Shown one piece after another: positions 46,328-55,325 of a DNA stretch of 64,000 nucleotides (its first letter is position 1; each line of letters starts with the position of its first letter). Below the pieces are notes generated by a model. It searched no databases and was not told where the DNA came from. It saw nothing but the letters and a program-made list of their open reading frames with translations. The position numbers and the translations under genes are program-made. The DNA is from DATATB01 sp036268995 (GTDB lineage: Bacteria; Planctomycetota; Planctomycetia; Pirellulales; PNKZ01), in NCBI GenBank assembly GCA_036268995.1, contig DATATB010000137.1:1-64000 (forward strand), read 5' to 3'.

Positions 46328-46631
46328 GGCGATTGGGTCTCCTTCGAGAAACAAACAGCATCGGGTGCAAAATGGCACACCCGGAGAGTACAAGTTCTGC
46401 GCCAAGAATGACATATCCAGCGCATATTGCAAGACCCCGGGCCGGGCGTGGCCCGCCAAATCAGCAACTTTCGCACCCAAACCGCTGTGTCAGCACGGTT
46501 TTTGTCAATTAGGCCGATCGGGCGGCGCGCACTCGTAGGTGGCGTGATTTCAATCAAGAGTGCCGATTTGCCCCGATCCTGGACGTGACGTACGTTTCTG
46601 ATGGCTCATTTCTTGGCTGTCTCTCGGCCGC
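46328..46631. other. 304-bp divergent intergenic region
   Basis: Between the divergent Cys-rich and coiled-coil genes. A minus-strand TTGACA (plus coordinates 46504-46509) is visible, but without a convincing -10. No other structure seen. Confidence 0.4.
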
Positions 46632-47546
46632 GTGTCCCACGCGGTCGCGGACAACATCGCCCCCTGTCTGGACTCATCGATTTTGACAACCGTTGATTCC
46701 GATTATTGTCCCCACTCCAGCGGCGTACGCCAGCTGATTGACGACTTGCGGGCCGCCGGCCAGGATTTGGATCTGTTCGTCAAGCGGCAGCTCGATGCCC
46801 TGGCCGCGATCGGCGTCCAGCTCGATGAGCGTCGGCAGCAGCTCGACGCTCGCCAGCAATCGCTCGACGAGCAGGCCGAGCAACTCGAGCATCGCAGTCG
46901 CAGCCTGGCGGCCTTGCGGCAACTGGCCGAGCAAGGTGCATGGCGCGTGCAACAGGAGGCCGATCGTCTGGCGCGGATGCGATCCGAAGCCACCGCGGCC
47001 GGCACGCACCCCGACGAGCCCGCGAATGCCGAAGCGACCGAGTTGCGGCGCGCGTTGCACGAAGCCGAAACGCGTCTGGCGTCGATGGCCGGCATTGCGG
47101 CCGATCTAATCGAAGCCCGACGCGACATCGTGCGCTTGCAGACGCGATTGATGAAGCAGGCCAATCGCCTGGCCGAGGCCAAGGGGCACTTTGCCACCGC
47201 CGCCGGCAGCCGCATCCAGCAACTCGAAGGCGAGCGTGCGCGGCTGGCCCTGGAACTCGACCTGGTCCGCGGCCAGCTTCAGCAGCAGGCTGAAAGCGAC
47301 GTGCGTGCCCGGGCCGACGAACGGCGCGTGTGGCTGGGCGAAATCAAGCGCCTGCGGCAAGCCATCGAACGGCCCACGCTCGGCAGTTCGCCGCGCGACA
47401 GGCCGGTGCACTGCATCGAAGCCAGCGAGGCTTGCCTGGATCAAGATGCCAGTCTGGATCAGATTGTCGCCCGGCTGGAAAGCTTGCAGAACGAGATTGA
47501 CGCAACCACCAGCGGCCAGGCCGCGCAAGAGGGCAGCACGCTATGA
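46632..47546 (+). CDS. Coiled-coil protein of unknown function
   Basis: 304 residues, mostly predicted coiled coil (about 35-110 and 130-235), rich in Gln, Glu, Arg, Leu and Ala (LDERRQQLDARQQSLDEQAEQLEHRSRSL). No membrane segment or domain recognised. GTG 46632 has no clear ribosome binding site, so the true start may be further in. The stop overlaps the next gene by 4 bases, so the two are a coupled pair. A structural or scaffold role is likely, but this is inference. Confidence 0.6.
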   Translation: MSHAVADNIAPCLDSSILTTVDSDYCPHSSGVRQLIDDLRAAGQDLDLFVKRQLDALAAIGVQLDERRQQLDARQQSLDEQAEQLEHRSRSLAALRQLAEQGAWRVQQEADRLARMRSEATAAGTHPDEPANAEATELRRALHEAETRLASMAGIAADLIEARRDIVRLQTRLMKQANRLAEAKGHFATAAGSRIQQLEGERARLALELDLVRGQLQQQAESDVRARADERRVWLGEIKRLRQAIERPTLGSSPRDRPVHCIEASEACLDQDASLDQIVARLESLQNEIDATTSGQAAQEGSTL

Positions 47547-47944
47547 ACGAACCATCCGAGCAGCCCGGGCCGGCCGAACGGCGAGCCGACGCTGCCCATC
47601 CGTGCCGCGACCGCTCGGTGACGTCGCAATTGGGAATGGGCGAGCTGAGCCCGTCGCTCCAGCCGGTGGCTCCCGGCTTCACCGCGATTCTCGATCGGCT
47701 CGAAGTCCTCGATGACCTGGTCTTCGAATCGATTGCCGGCAAGCCCGGCGCGATCGAGCAACTTCGGCTCGTTTGGCCGGCGACGCTCAAGCAACTGGGG
47801 CCCGAACTGTTGGAGGAATCGCGGAGCCAGTATTTGCGGCACGCTATGAGCGTCTGGAAGGACTGCCTTGCAAGCGAAGAAATCCACAATCCTTCGCTGG
47901 CCGTCGCGGCCATCGACGTGATCAACGTGCTGCTGGGCGCTTGA
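47543..47944 (+). CDS. Small helical protein coupled to the coiled-coil gene
   Basis: 133 residues. An N-terminal disordered part rich in Pro, Glu and Ala (1-45) is followed by a helical core (LDRLEVLDDLVFESI, QYLRHAMSVWKDCLASEEI, NPSLAVAAIDVINVLLG). No family recognised. ATGA overlap with the coiled-coil gene suggests a partner protein. Confidence 0.6.
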   Translation: MNEPSEQPGPAERRADAAHPCRDRSVTSQLGMGELSPSLQPVAPGFTAILDRLEVLDDLVFESIAGKPGAIEQLRLVWPATLKQLGPELLEESRSQYLRHAMSVWKDCLASEEIHNPSLAVAAIDVINVLLGA

Positions 47945-47952
47945 GGCCAGCC

Positions 47953-49089
47953 TTACGTGGGAGTTGCCGCCAGCAGTTCGCGGAACTGGGCGAACAGGTA
48001 GCTGCTGTCGTGCGGACCAGCCGATGCTTCCGGATGATATTGCACGCTGAAAGCCGGCAGCTCGCGATGCCGGACGCCTTCGATCGTGCCGTCGTTCAGA
48101 TTGCGGTGCGTGACCTCTAACTGCGGCGGCAAAGACGGCTCGTCGACCGCAAAGCCGTGGTTCTGCGACGTGATCTCCACGCACCCGGTCGCCAGGTTCT
48201 GCACTGGCTGGTTGCTGCCGCGATGGCCGAACTTGAGCTTGAAGGTCTTGGCCCCGCATGCCAGCGACAGAAGCTGGTGGCCCAGACAAATGCCGAAGAT
48301 GGGCGTGCGCCCCAGCAAGCCGCCGATGGTTTCGATGGCGTAATCCAACGGTTCGGGATCGCCGGGGCCGTTTGATAAAAATACCCCATCCGGCTCAAGT
48401 TCGAGGATTTGCTGGCTGCTGGCCTTGGCCGGAACAATTGTTACCCGGTTGCCCATGTCGAACAGGTGCCGGGCAATGTTCCACTTCATGCCGTAGTCGA
48501 TGGCCACAATATGGGGGCCTGTTGCCGATTGCGGGATTGATTGCGCTCCGGGCAGCCGCGCCCAGGGGTTCAAGCATTCGTCCCACGCACGCGCTTCGCT
48601 GGGCATCACCTCTTGCACCAGGTCGCGGCCCACCAGGCCACGGCTGTTCTTCGCCTTGTTCACCAGGCGCGCGTCGTCGAGATCAACCGTGGAAATGACG
48701 CCTTTCATGGCCCCGCGGCTGCGAATGCGACGCACCAGCGCGCGGGTATCGATGCCCGCCAAGCCGACGATTCCGGCTGCTCGCAAGTATTCGTCGAGCG
48801 TGCCGTCTGAACGAAAATTGCTTGCGCGGCGGCTCAACTCGCGGACGACAAAACCCGAGAGCTGCGGCTGGCCGCTTTCGACATCGTGGGCGTTTACCCC
48901 ATAGTTACCAATTTCTGGATACGTCATGGCCACGATCTGGCCGCGATAGCTGGGATCGGTAAGGATTTCCTGATATCCGGTCATCGACGTGTTGAAACAA
49001 ACTTCGCCGTCGACTTCACCTTGGGCCCCGAACGAGCGGCCCGTATAAACCGTTCCATCTTCCAGGGCGAGTTTGGCAACGTTTTGCAT
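47953..49089 (-). CDS. carA: Carbamoyl-phosphate synthase small subunit
   Basis: 378 residues. It is the glutamine amidotransferase subunit feeding ammonia to CarB for arginine and pyrimidine synthesis. It shows LALEDGTVYTGRSFGAQGEVDGEVCFNTSMTGYQEILTDPSYRGQI, the class I GATase nucleophile in FGICLGHQLLSLACG and the His-Glu pair in QYHPEASAGPHDS. carB is not adjacent. The upstream 360 bp contain a candidate structured RNA on the opposite strand. Confidence 0.95.
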   Translation of the reverse strand: MQNVAKLALEDGTVYTGRSFGAQGEVDGEVCFNTSMTGYQEILTDPSYRGQIVAMTYPEIGNYGVNAHDVESGQPQLSGFVVRELSRRASNFRSDGTLDEYLRAAGIVGLAGIDTRALVRRIRSRGAMKGVISTVDLDDARLVNKAKNSRGLVGRDLVQEVMPSEARAWDECLNPWARLPGAQSIPQSATGPHIVAIDYGMKWNIARHLFDMGNRVTIVPAKASSQQILELEPDGVFLSNGPGDPEPLDYAIETIGGLLGRTPIFGICLGHQLLSLACGAKTFKLKFGHRGSNQPVQNLATGCVEITSQNHGFAVDEPSLPPQLEVTHRNLNDGTIEGVRHRELPAFSVQYHPEASAGPHDSSYLFAQFRELLAATPT

Positions 49090-49257
49090 TGGCAGTGGCC
49101 TGTTTGCGCTTCAGCGGTGAATGCGGATTAGTGAAAATGTTGGGCTTGTGCCGATGGCTCACCGCGCGCCGGTCAGCACGCTGGCGGCGGCAGCGGATCG
49201 AGGGAACAAGACGGCCCGCCTCAAGTCACACAGCAGCATGTCCCGATAGCTTCTAAT

Positions 49258-49354
49258 GGCTGTGGGTCTCCGGGCAAATGAGCCATTGGCTTATTTGATT
49301 CCGGACAGCCTTGAGGGGGTCCTTGTCCCGGCGAACAAGGGCCCCCATTTTTTT
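49258..49354 (+). ncRNA. Candidate structured RNA ending in a terminator
   Basis: Hairpin 1 combines ggctg/cagcc (49258, 49306), tccgg/ccgga (49269, 49301) and aaatgagcc/ggcttattt (49276-49284, 49288-49296). Hairpin 2 pairs gggggtccttgt (49315-49326) with acaagggccccc (49335-49346) and is followed by T7. The one non-Watson-Crick pair in the longest helix is G-U only in the plus-strand RNA, and the T-tract also points to the plus strand. The 5-prime end is unknown. The rest of 49090-49452 shows nothing else. Confidence 0.45.
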
Positions 49355-49452
49355 GCGCTCGGGTGCAACCGATTATAGCCGCTCGTGGCGTGGGCGGACA
49401 ATCGGCTCGTGAACACCCCCCACGGACCGCAGTTCGTGCGCTTGGGCAGCGA

Positions 49453-50715
49453 TCAGTGCGCCGTCGGCGCGGTTGCTGATTTTGGCTCGCTGGCCAGGCA
49501 GCGGCCGATCTGTCGCACGGCTTGCCGCAGGCGGTTCTCGTTTTCCACGAGCGCGAGGCGAAGATACCCCTCACCGGCAGGGCCAAAGCCCGTGCCGGGG
49601 CTCACGGCCACGTCGCCGTCTTTGAGCAGCATCATGGCCAGATCGAGCGTGCTCATGCGGCGTGCCCAGACGTCGGGCACTTTGGCCCAGACGAACATGC
49701 CGGCCCGTGGCGGCGTGACTTGCCAGCCGATGCGTCGCAGTCCTTCGCACAGCACGTCGCGGCGTGACTGGTAGATGGCCGCCTGGGCTTCGACGGCCGC
49801 TTCGCCATTTCGCAAGGCCATGATGGCCGCAATCTGGATGGCCTGGAACATGCCGTAATCGTAATAGGCCTTGATCGTGCCCAGTGCCCGGACCATGTCG
49901 GCATTGCCGGCACAGAAGCCGACTCGCCAGCCGGCCATGTTATAGCCCTTGCTCATGGTGGTGAACTCGACGCCCACCTCCGCCGCACCGGGGGCCGCCA
50001 GAAAACTGGGCGGCTGATAGCCGTCGAAGGCAATGTCGGCATAGGCCAGATCGCTGATCACCATGAATCCGTAGCGGCGGGCCAGCTTGACCACTTCCAC
50101 GTAAAAGCCGGGCTCGATGGTCACGGTCGAAGGGTTGTGCGGGTAGTTGATGATCAGCAGCTTGGGCCGGGGCTGCAAATGCTCGCACGTGTAAGCAATG
50201 TTGGCCAGGAATTTTTCGCTGTCGGCCACTTCCAGCGTGATCACGTTGCCGGCGGCCAGCGCCACGGCGTACACGTGTACGGGGAAGTAAGGAGCCGGCA
50301 CGATCGCCGTGTCGCCTGGCCCCATCAGTGCCAGGCACAAGTGGCTGAAGCCTTCCTTCGAGCCCAGGCAGGCCACGACTTCGCGTTGCGGATCGAGCCG
50401 CACGCCGTACTTGCGGACGTATTTGCTGGCCACTTCGCGCCGCAAGTTGGCAATGCCTAGCGATTGGCTGTAGCCGTGATTGCGTGGATCGCGGGCGGCT
50501 TCGATCAGCTTTTCGATGATTTGCTCGTGCGGCGGTTCGGCCGGATTACCCATGCCCAGGTCGATCACGTCGTCGCCGTCGCGCCGCTTCTGGTAGAGCA
50601 TGGCATTGATTCGCCCGAACAGATAGGGCGGCAGACGCTGCATGCGGGCCGCCAACTCCACCTTAAAAGGCTCGGGGGCACCATTGTTCTCGGCGGTCGG
50701 TTCGTGTGGGCTCAT
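49453..50715 (-). CDS. Class I PLP aminotransferase (AlaA/DAP-aminotransferase-like)
   Basis: 420 residues from MSPHEPT. Fold-type I motifs are DVIDLGMGNPAEPP, ACLGSKEGFSHL, LLIINYPHNPSTV, ISDLAYADIAFDGY, and the Schiff-base lysine in TTMSKGYNMAGWRVGF. It resembles alanine transaminases of the AlaA group, though the substrate could also be LL-diaminopimelate or another amino acid. The long open frame upstream is unsupported. Confidence 0.85.
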   Translation of the reverse strand: MSPHEPTAENNGAPEPFKVELAARMQRLPPYLFGRINAMLYQKRRDGDDVIDLGMGNPAEPPHEQIIEKLIEAARDPRNHGYSQSLGIANLRREVASKYVRKYGVRLDPQREVVACLGSKEGFSHLCLALMGPGDTAIVPAPYFPVHVYAVALAAGNVITLEVADSEKFLANIAYTCEHLQPRPKLLIINYPHNPSTVTIEPGFYVEVVKLARRYGFMVISDLAYADIAFDGYQPPSFLAAPGAAEVGVEFTTMSKGYNMAGWRVGFCAGNADMVRALGTIKAYYDYGMFQAIQIAAIMALRNGEAAVEAQAAIYQSRRDVLCEGLRRIGWQVTPPRAGMFVWAKVPDVWARRMSTLDLAMMLLKDGDVAVSPGTGFGPAGEGYLRLALVENENRLRQAVRQIGRCLASEPKSATAPTAH

Positions 50716-50879
50716 GCTGCGGGGCAAAAAATCGAGATCGGTGAGGTGCTGCGTCGGGTTCGACGTAACTATTAAGATACCCCGCCGCCCCGCTTGTGGA
50801 AACGGCCCCGCCGCACAGAGGCGAGGCCGGGCAGGGCGCAAGTTGCCGCGCAGTCGTCGCGAGGCCGGCCGGGCAGCGT

Positions 50880-51671
50880 TCAGCCGGCCTGTGCTTTCGA
50901 CTTCTCCAGCCCGATGCGGGCAGCGATCGTCCAGGGGCCGACAGGCATGGCACTGGCGATCGATTGATAAATCACCGCCGCGTTTTCGGGCTCGCCCGAG
51001 CGGCGGAGGGTTTCGGCAAATCGAATCCGGGCTTTGAAGGCTCGAGCGCGGTAGCGGGGCGATGCGAGTTGCGTCGCCGCGACAAAATGCTTGTCGTTGT
51101 CCACTTCCGGAAAGTTGGCCAGGCCCTCGAGCGCCGCCAGCCGGATCTCGAGATCGGGATCGGCAGCCATGCGCATCAGCGTGGCCATGGCTTCGCGCCA
51201 ACGCTCGAGCCCAAGCGAATTGAGCACGCCGACGCGGAATTCGGGCCCGACCTGGCTGACGGCCCGAAGCAGCGCTTGTGTGGAAACGAGCGTGGGAATC
51301 TGCCCCAGCACGCCGCGGACCGTCTCGCGGACTTCCAAATCCACGAGCGCGGTGGCCAGCGCCGGCACTTGGGTATCGGTCGCGATCGGGGCCAGTAGTT
51401 GGCACAGCACGCGGCGGACTTTGGCCGAATGCTTGGGAGTGAACGCGGCCGACACGTCGTCGGGCACATTGGTCATCGGCGGCTTGACCGTCGATGGATC
51501 GGCCGCGGCGACAAGCTCGGCCGCCAGTTCGTCGGCCAGCGCACTCAGTTGGCCCATTTTGCGAGGGTCGCTCGCCTGATAAATCTGCTGGTCGAGCGTG
51601 CGCCGCGCGTGAAAAGCCTGGACCTGGTCGTCGCTGGCCAGTTGCATGACGAGTTCGCTTATCGTGGTCAT
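50880..51671 (-). CDS. HEAT-repeat-like helical protein
   Basis: 263 residues, all-helical, with HEAT/armadillo-like units (VPALATALVDLEVRETVRGVLGQIP, EAMATLMRMAADPDLEIRLAALEGLANFPE). No catalytic motif or signal peptide. It is the last gene of the minus-strand run from the GntR gene through the DUF3500 and Gfo/Idh genes (46 bp after the latter). Function unknown. Confidence 0.7.
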   Translation of the reverse strand: MTTISELVMQLASDDQVQAFHARRTLDQQIYQASDPRKMGQLSALADELAAELVAAADPSTVKPPMTNVPDDVSAAFTPKHSAKVRRVLCQLLAPIATDTQVPALATALVDLEVRETVRGVLGQIPTLVSTQALLRAVSQVGPEFRVGVLNSLGLERWREAMATLMRMAADPDLEIRLAALEGLANFPEVDNDKHFVAATQLASPRYRARAFKARIRFAETLRRSGEPENAAVIYQSIASAMPVGPWTIAARIGLEKSKAQAG

Positions 51672-51717
51672 GGCGTGTCCGCGGGCTGGAGTTTTTTAAA
51701 GCGCCTTGTGGCCGGGG

Positions 51718-53040
51718 CTAAAGGTGCCACGGGCCGCGCATGGGGCGGTTTAGCAGGCGATTGGCCGGTGCATCGTCGATGAATTCTTCGGCGGTGGGAT
51801 CCCAATTCAATGGCCGCCGCAGCCGCAAGGCGATGCCGGCCAGGTGACAGATCGTTGCCGAGCGGTGACCGATCTCGACGTCGCAAACCGGCCGCTCGCG
51901 CGACTGAATGCAATCCAGCCAGTTGGCGTAGTGCCGGACGTAGCTGTCCGTGAGCCGGGCTTGATAATCGTGCGGCAGCGGATCGGCGGTCAGCACCTCG
52001 GGATGTTCGGCCAGAATGCGACGCCGCGACACCGAGAGCCAGCCGTCGGTGCCGTAGATTTCCAGGTTGCCGCCGCGCGGTGACGGATCGGAAGTAAAAA
52101 TCAGCGGCACATTGCCGTGGCGGCCGTAGGTGAACTCGACGTGAAACCTAGCCGGCACGTCGCTGGGGCCATTTTCGTGAAACGTGCCGGTGCCTTCGAC
52201 CTTGGTCGGACCCGAGTCGTCGGCGCCGATGATCCACTGGGCAATGTCGTTCTGGTGCGCCCCGTGGTCGGTGATGCTGCCTCCGGAGTAGTCGGCAAAC
52301 CAGCGGAACAAGTAATGGCAGCGGTTGGGCGTGTAGTCGACATAGGGGGCCGGCCCGAGCCAGAAGTTCCAATCCAGGCTCGGCGGCGGAGTCTGTGGCC
52401 TTTGCCAGACGCCCGCCGGTCCTCCGCCGATGTGCACGGCCACCTTGGTCAGCCGCCCGATCGCACCGCTGCGCACCAACTCGTGGGCCTGGCGAAAGTA
52501 ATGCGTGTCCGAACGCTGCTGGCTGCCGGTCTGAAATACTCGTCCATAGCGCCGCGCCGCGGCCACCATCGCGCGGCCTTGCTCGATCGTGAGCGACAGC
52601 GGCTTTTCGCAGTACACATCCTTGCCGGCTTCCAGGGCCGCGATCGCCGCCAGCGCGTGCCAATGGTCGGGCACGGCAATTACCACCGCATCAATGTCCG
52701 GCCGGTCGAGCAGGTCACGAAAATCTTTATAGATGGAAATCTTCTGACCGGTGCGGGCCTGCACGTCCAGCGCCGCCTGTTCGCGATGCAGTTGGTCGAC
52801 GTCGGCGACAGCAGCCACGCGGACGCGCGGATTCGGCAGCAGCAGCTTCTTCAAATGCTGTCGGCGGCCGAAATCGCCGGGTCCGATCAACCCGACCACG
52901 ACGCGATCGCTGGCCGCCGGCCGAGCGGCGCGGGCAGCGGACGGAGCCGCCAGTGCAAACGGCGCGGCGAGCATGGCTGCCGTCGAACCGGCGCCCTGCT
53001 GGACAAACTTCCGGCGGCTGACGCGAAGGGGGTCGCTCAT
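51718..53040 (-). CDS. Tat-exported Gfo/Idh/MocA oxidoreductase
   Basis: 440 residues. The twin-arginine signal (VSRRKFVQQGAGSTAAMLAAP, residues 8-35) implies export folded with bound NAD(P). The Rossmann start VGLIGPGDFGRRQHLKKL, the KDVYCEKPLSLTIEQG lysine motif and the C-terminal domain with GGSITDHGAHQNDIAQWI are present. Planctomycetes carry many such exported members of unknown sugar substrate. It starts 19 bp after the DUF3500-like gene. Confidence 0.9.
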   Translation of the reverse strand: MSDPLRVSRRKFVQQGAGSTAAMLAAPFALAAPSAARAARPAASDRVVVGLIGPGDFGRRQHLKKLLLPNPRVRVAAVADVDQLHREQAALDVQARTGQKISIYKDFRDLLDRPDIDAVVIAVPDHWHALAAIAALEAGKDVYCEKPLSLTIEQGRAMVAAARRYGRVFQTGSQQRSDTHYFRQAHELVRSGAIGRLTKVAVHIGGGPAGVWQRPQTPPPSLDWNFWLGPAPYVDYTPNRCHYLFRWFADYSGGSITDHGAHQNDIAQWIIGADDSGPTKVEGTGTFHENGPSDVPARFHVEFTYGRHGNVPLIFTSDPSPRGGNLEIYGTDGWLSVSRRRILAEHPEVLTADPLPHDYQARLTDSYVRHYANWLDCIQSRERPVCDVEIGHRSATICHLAGIALRLRRPLNWDPTAEEFIDDAPANRLLNRPMRGPWHL

Positions 53041-53059
53041 GGTGTTTTTCCTGCCGGGT

Positions 53060-54208
53060 TCAACCGAAGTACGACGAGAAGGGAACCTTTGGGTCGCTGG
53101 CTACATGAATCCAAATGTGAACGTGCGGACTACCACGGAAAAACCAGACCAGCGACGGGCCTTCCAGCCGCCAGTTATCCCAGACGCCGTCTTCGCCCCA
53201 ATCATGCTGGCGATAGAACTTGAGCGTGCATTGATCGAGCCCTCCTTGCCGCCGCAGGGCGTCCTGCACCTGGTCCTGGTACTGCTGACGATACGGCGCG
53301 ATGAGGCTGGCTAACATGGCCTCCATTGCCCGACGCTGTTCGCCGCCCATCTTTGCCAGCGGCAAGCCGGTCGCGGGGAAGCCAGGCTGAAGAAAGCGAA
53401 TATCCGACTCGCGCCGCGGTTCATCCCAAGGCGTTTCAGGGACGATAGTGGTGCGATCGATTTCGCCGAGATATTGAAAATACGGCAAATTCCGCGTGAG
53501 CAAGGCTTGCTTCTGCTGCTGGGCATCCAGCAGCTTGTAGATTTCGTTGGCCTTTAAAGCTTGGTTCCAGAAGATGTTACCGGGATGGCCGAATTTTTCG
53601 TAGAAGCCGCTCGGCTGATGGCTATGCGTCAGCGGGCCGCCAAAAGCCGACGCGGGCCGCGGCTCGGTGGTTGCGCGAACCGTGAGATGAAAGCCCGTGA
53701 CGACGCACTGGCAGCGGCCGCTGCTGGGATCGCCAAAGATGGCGAGAGCCTGATCGCCGCCCCAGGGTTTGCCGCTGTCGTCGTAGGCTTGTCGCTGGAG
53801 CTTTTCGACCCAGGCAGGGGTGAGCACCGTGCGCATGACTTCGAGCACCAGGTGTCGCTGCTCGTCGTTGTAGAACTCGCTGCCGAGCAGTTGCGGCGTG
53901 ATATGCCAGGCATTGGAGACGTGCGTGCGCAGCAACACGCCTTTGGGATCGGCATGCCACAGCGGCTTGCGACCGTAGCGAATGTTGACGCGATAATCCC
54001 AATCGAAGCAAACCTGCGCCCGCTGCTGAGCGCTGAGCGACTGGTACAGCGCCACGATCGCTTTGGTCGAGGGATTCTCAGACTGGGGTGAACCGGTGCC
54101 GGGAGCCGCGAGCGCGCGACCGATTAGTGGGCCGGTAGCTACCGCGGCCAGCGCGCCTTTGAGAAAATGGCGCCGTCCACGCTTGTGTTTCGGGTCCAGG
54201 GATCGCAT
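53060..54208 (-). CDS. Tat-exported DUF3500-like protein
   Basis: 382 residues. A Tat signal (KRGRRHFLKGALAAVATGPL) precedes a mature part resembling the DUF3500 family: QRAQVCFDWDYRVNIRYGR, then FHLTVRATTEPRPASAFGGPLTHSHQPSGFYEKFGHPGNIFWNQ and the closing SLVWFFRGSPHVHIWIHV with clustered histidines. Histidines could bind metal. Function unknown. The start at 54208 is supported by GGAGG; the open frame upstream is unused. It lies between a GntR regulator and the exported oxidoreductase. Confidence 0.75.
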   Translation of the reverse strand: MRSLDPKHKRGRRHFLKGALAAVATGPLIGRALAAPGTGSPQSENPSTKAIVALYQSLSAQQRAQVCFDWDYRVNIRYGRKPLWHADPKGVLLRTHVSNAWHITPQLLGSEFYNDEQRHLVLEVMRTVLTPAWVEKLQRQAYDDSGKPWGGDQALAIFGDPSSGRCQCVVTGFHLTVRATTEPRPASAFGGPLTHSHQPSGFYEKFGHPGNIFWNQALKANEIYKLLDAQQQKQALLTRNLPYFQYLGEIDRTTIVPETPWDEPRRESDIRFLQPGFPATGLPLAKMGGEQRRAMEAMLASLIAPYRQQYQDQVQDALRRQGGLDQCTLKFYRQHDWGEDGVWDNWRLEGPSLVWFFRGSPHVHIWIHVASDPKVPFSSYFG

Positions 54209-54269
54209 GGTCAAATCCTCCGGTCGATAGGGAGCATCGGGGGTGGGAGCCGCGTGGCCAACGCACGAC

Positions 54270-54965
54270 TTATTGCACGGCGGCCAATTGGTAGGCCAAC
54301 AGATCTTTTTCCATGCCGCGACGTGTATGGGCGCGCATGGCCGCGTCGGCCGCCAGCGGATCACGCGCCTGGATGGCGTCGACCAGCACCAAATGCCACC
54401 GCGGCGGGTCGGGCAATTCCTTGGCCGTCACGATGGCATGCCGGTGACAGCAGACCACCAACTGACTTCGCTCCTGTGCTCGAAGCAGTGCCGGCGCGCG
54501 GCCCGCCTGGGTGATGCGCTTGTGAAATTGCACGTGCAGCAGCGGCACCTGGCGGTCGTCTGGGTCGCGAGCGTCGATCCGCTTCTCGAGCGCCTCGGCC
54601 ATGGCATACAGCTCGTCGATATCGGCCTGGGTGGCCGCGTCGCAGGCCAGGCGGATCGCCTGGGTTTCGATCGCCTCGATCAACACGTGGACGTCGCGAA
54701 TGCGCTCGATCGAAGGCCGCACCACACGCGCGATCTGCGCCGTCTCGGCTTCGATCAGCTCGGTGCTCTCCAAGCGGACCATGACCTCGACGACGGTGGA
54801 ATAGCTGCAACCAAAGCGGCTGGCGATGGCCCGGCGCGACAGCGGCTCGCCTGGCGCGAGTACGCCGGAAGCGATTTCCGAGCGCAACGTTTCGAAGACC
54901 GTTTGTCCCAGCGTCGCACTGCCGGCGAGCGACTGTTTACGGCGTGGGGCCTGGCGGGTAGGCAT
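54270..54965 (-). CDS. GntR-family (FCD) transcriptional regulator
   Basis: 231 residues from MPTRQAPRR (a GTG at 55019 is an alternative). The winged helix (TVFETLRSEIASGVLAPGEPLSRRAIASRFGCSYSTVVEVMVRLESTELIE) and FCD domain (IRDVHVLIEAIETQAIRLACDA, LLHVQFHKRITQAG, HAIVTAKELPDP) are complete. It probably controls the DUF3500/Gfo-Idh operon that follows after 61 bp. Confidence 0.88.
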   Translation of the reverse strand: MPTRQAPRRKQSLAGSATLGQTVFETLRSEIASGVLAPGEPLSRRAIASRFGCSYSTVVEVMVRLESTELIEAETAQIARVVRPSIERIRDVHVLIEAIETQAIRLACDAATQADIDELYAMAEALEKRIDARDPDDRQVPLLHVQFHKRITQAGRAPALLRAQERSQLVVCCHRHAIVTAKELPDPPRWHLVLVDAIQARDPLAADAAMRAHTRRGMEKDLLAYQLAAVQ

Positions 54966-54989
54966 GGGGGCGGGCTCGCAAAGCGGCCG

Positions 54990-55012
54990 ACCGGATGGTA
55001 ATTTCGTCCGGT
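54990..55012. promoter_or_regulatory. Possible GntR operator
   Basis: ccgga-N11-tccgg inverted repeat just upstream of the GntR start, followed by atcgatcag/gatcgatca-type half-sites to about 55040. The position suits autoregulation. Confidence 0.3.
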
Positions 55013-55089
55013 CAATCACTGATCGATCAGAGGTCGATCATAGCGTCGCCGACGGCGAAGTCAACTATCCGGCACCGTCCACTGCTGGG

Positions 55090-55113
55090 GTAGCGGAATT
55101 CGTGAGAATTCCG
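55090..55113 (+). repeat. Copy 2 of the gtagcgg repeat
   Basis: 24 bases identical to 38767-38790, containing the ggaattc-gtga-gaattcc stem-loop. It lies in the 360-bp gap between the GntR gene and the PPIase gene, which otherwise holds only other repeats and the possible operator. Confidence 0.75.
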
Positions 55114-55183
55114 AAAAGCCTCACGCCGAGCCCAACACCGAGCGTGTTGAATGCTCGCGACGTGGAAGATTGAGCTACGATCG

Positions 55184-55299
55184 ATTGAACAGAAGGACGC
55201 GAAGGACGCTAAGAAATACGACAGAAGTGATCAGCAGCCAATCGCCGAGCGCAGGCCCCCGCCAACTTCCTTCGCGTTCTTCGCGGCCTTCTGTTCAAT
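55184..55299. repeat. Gene-free relative of the GxxExxY inverted-repeat element
   Basis: Left arm attgaacagaaggacgcgaa (55184), right arm in reverse complement attgaacagaaggccgcgaa (from 55299). Both continue with gcgaagga-type units. The 116-bp unit has no coding content. Arms match the ends of 27298-27986. Confidence 0.75.
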
Positions 55300-55325
55300 C
55301 TCCGTCCGCTAGCCGTGGCGAAGGG

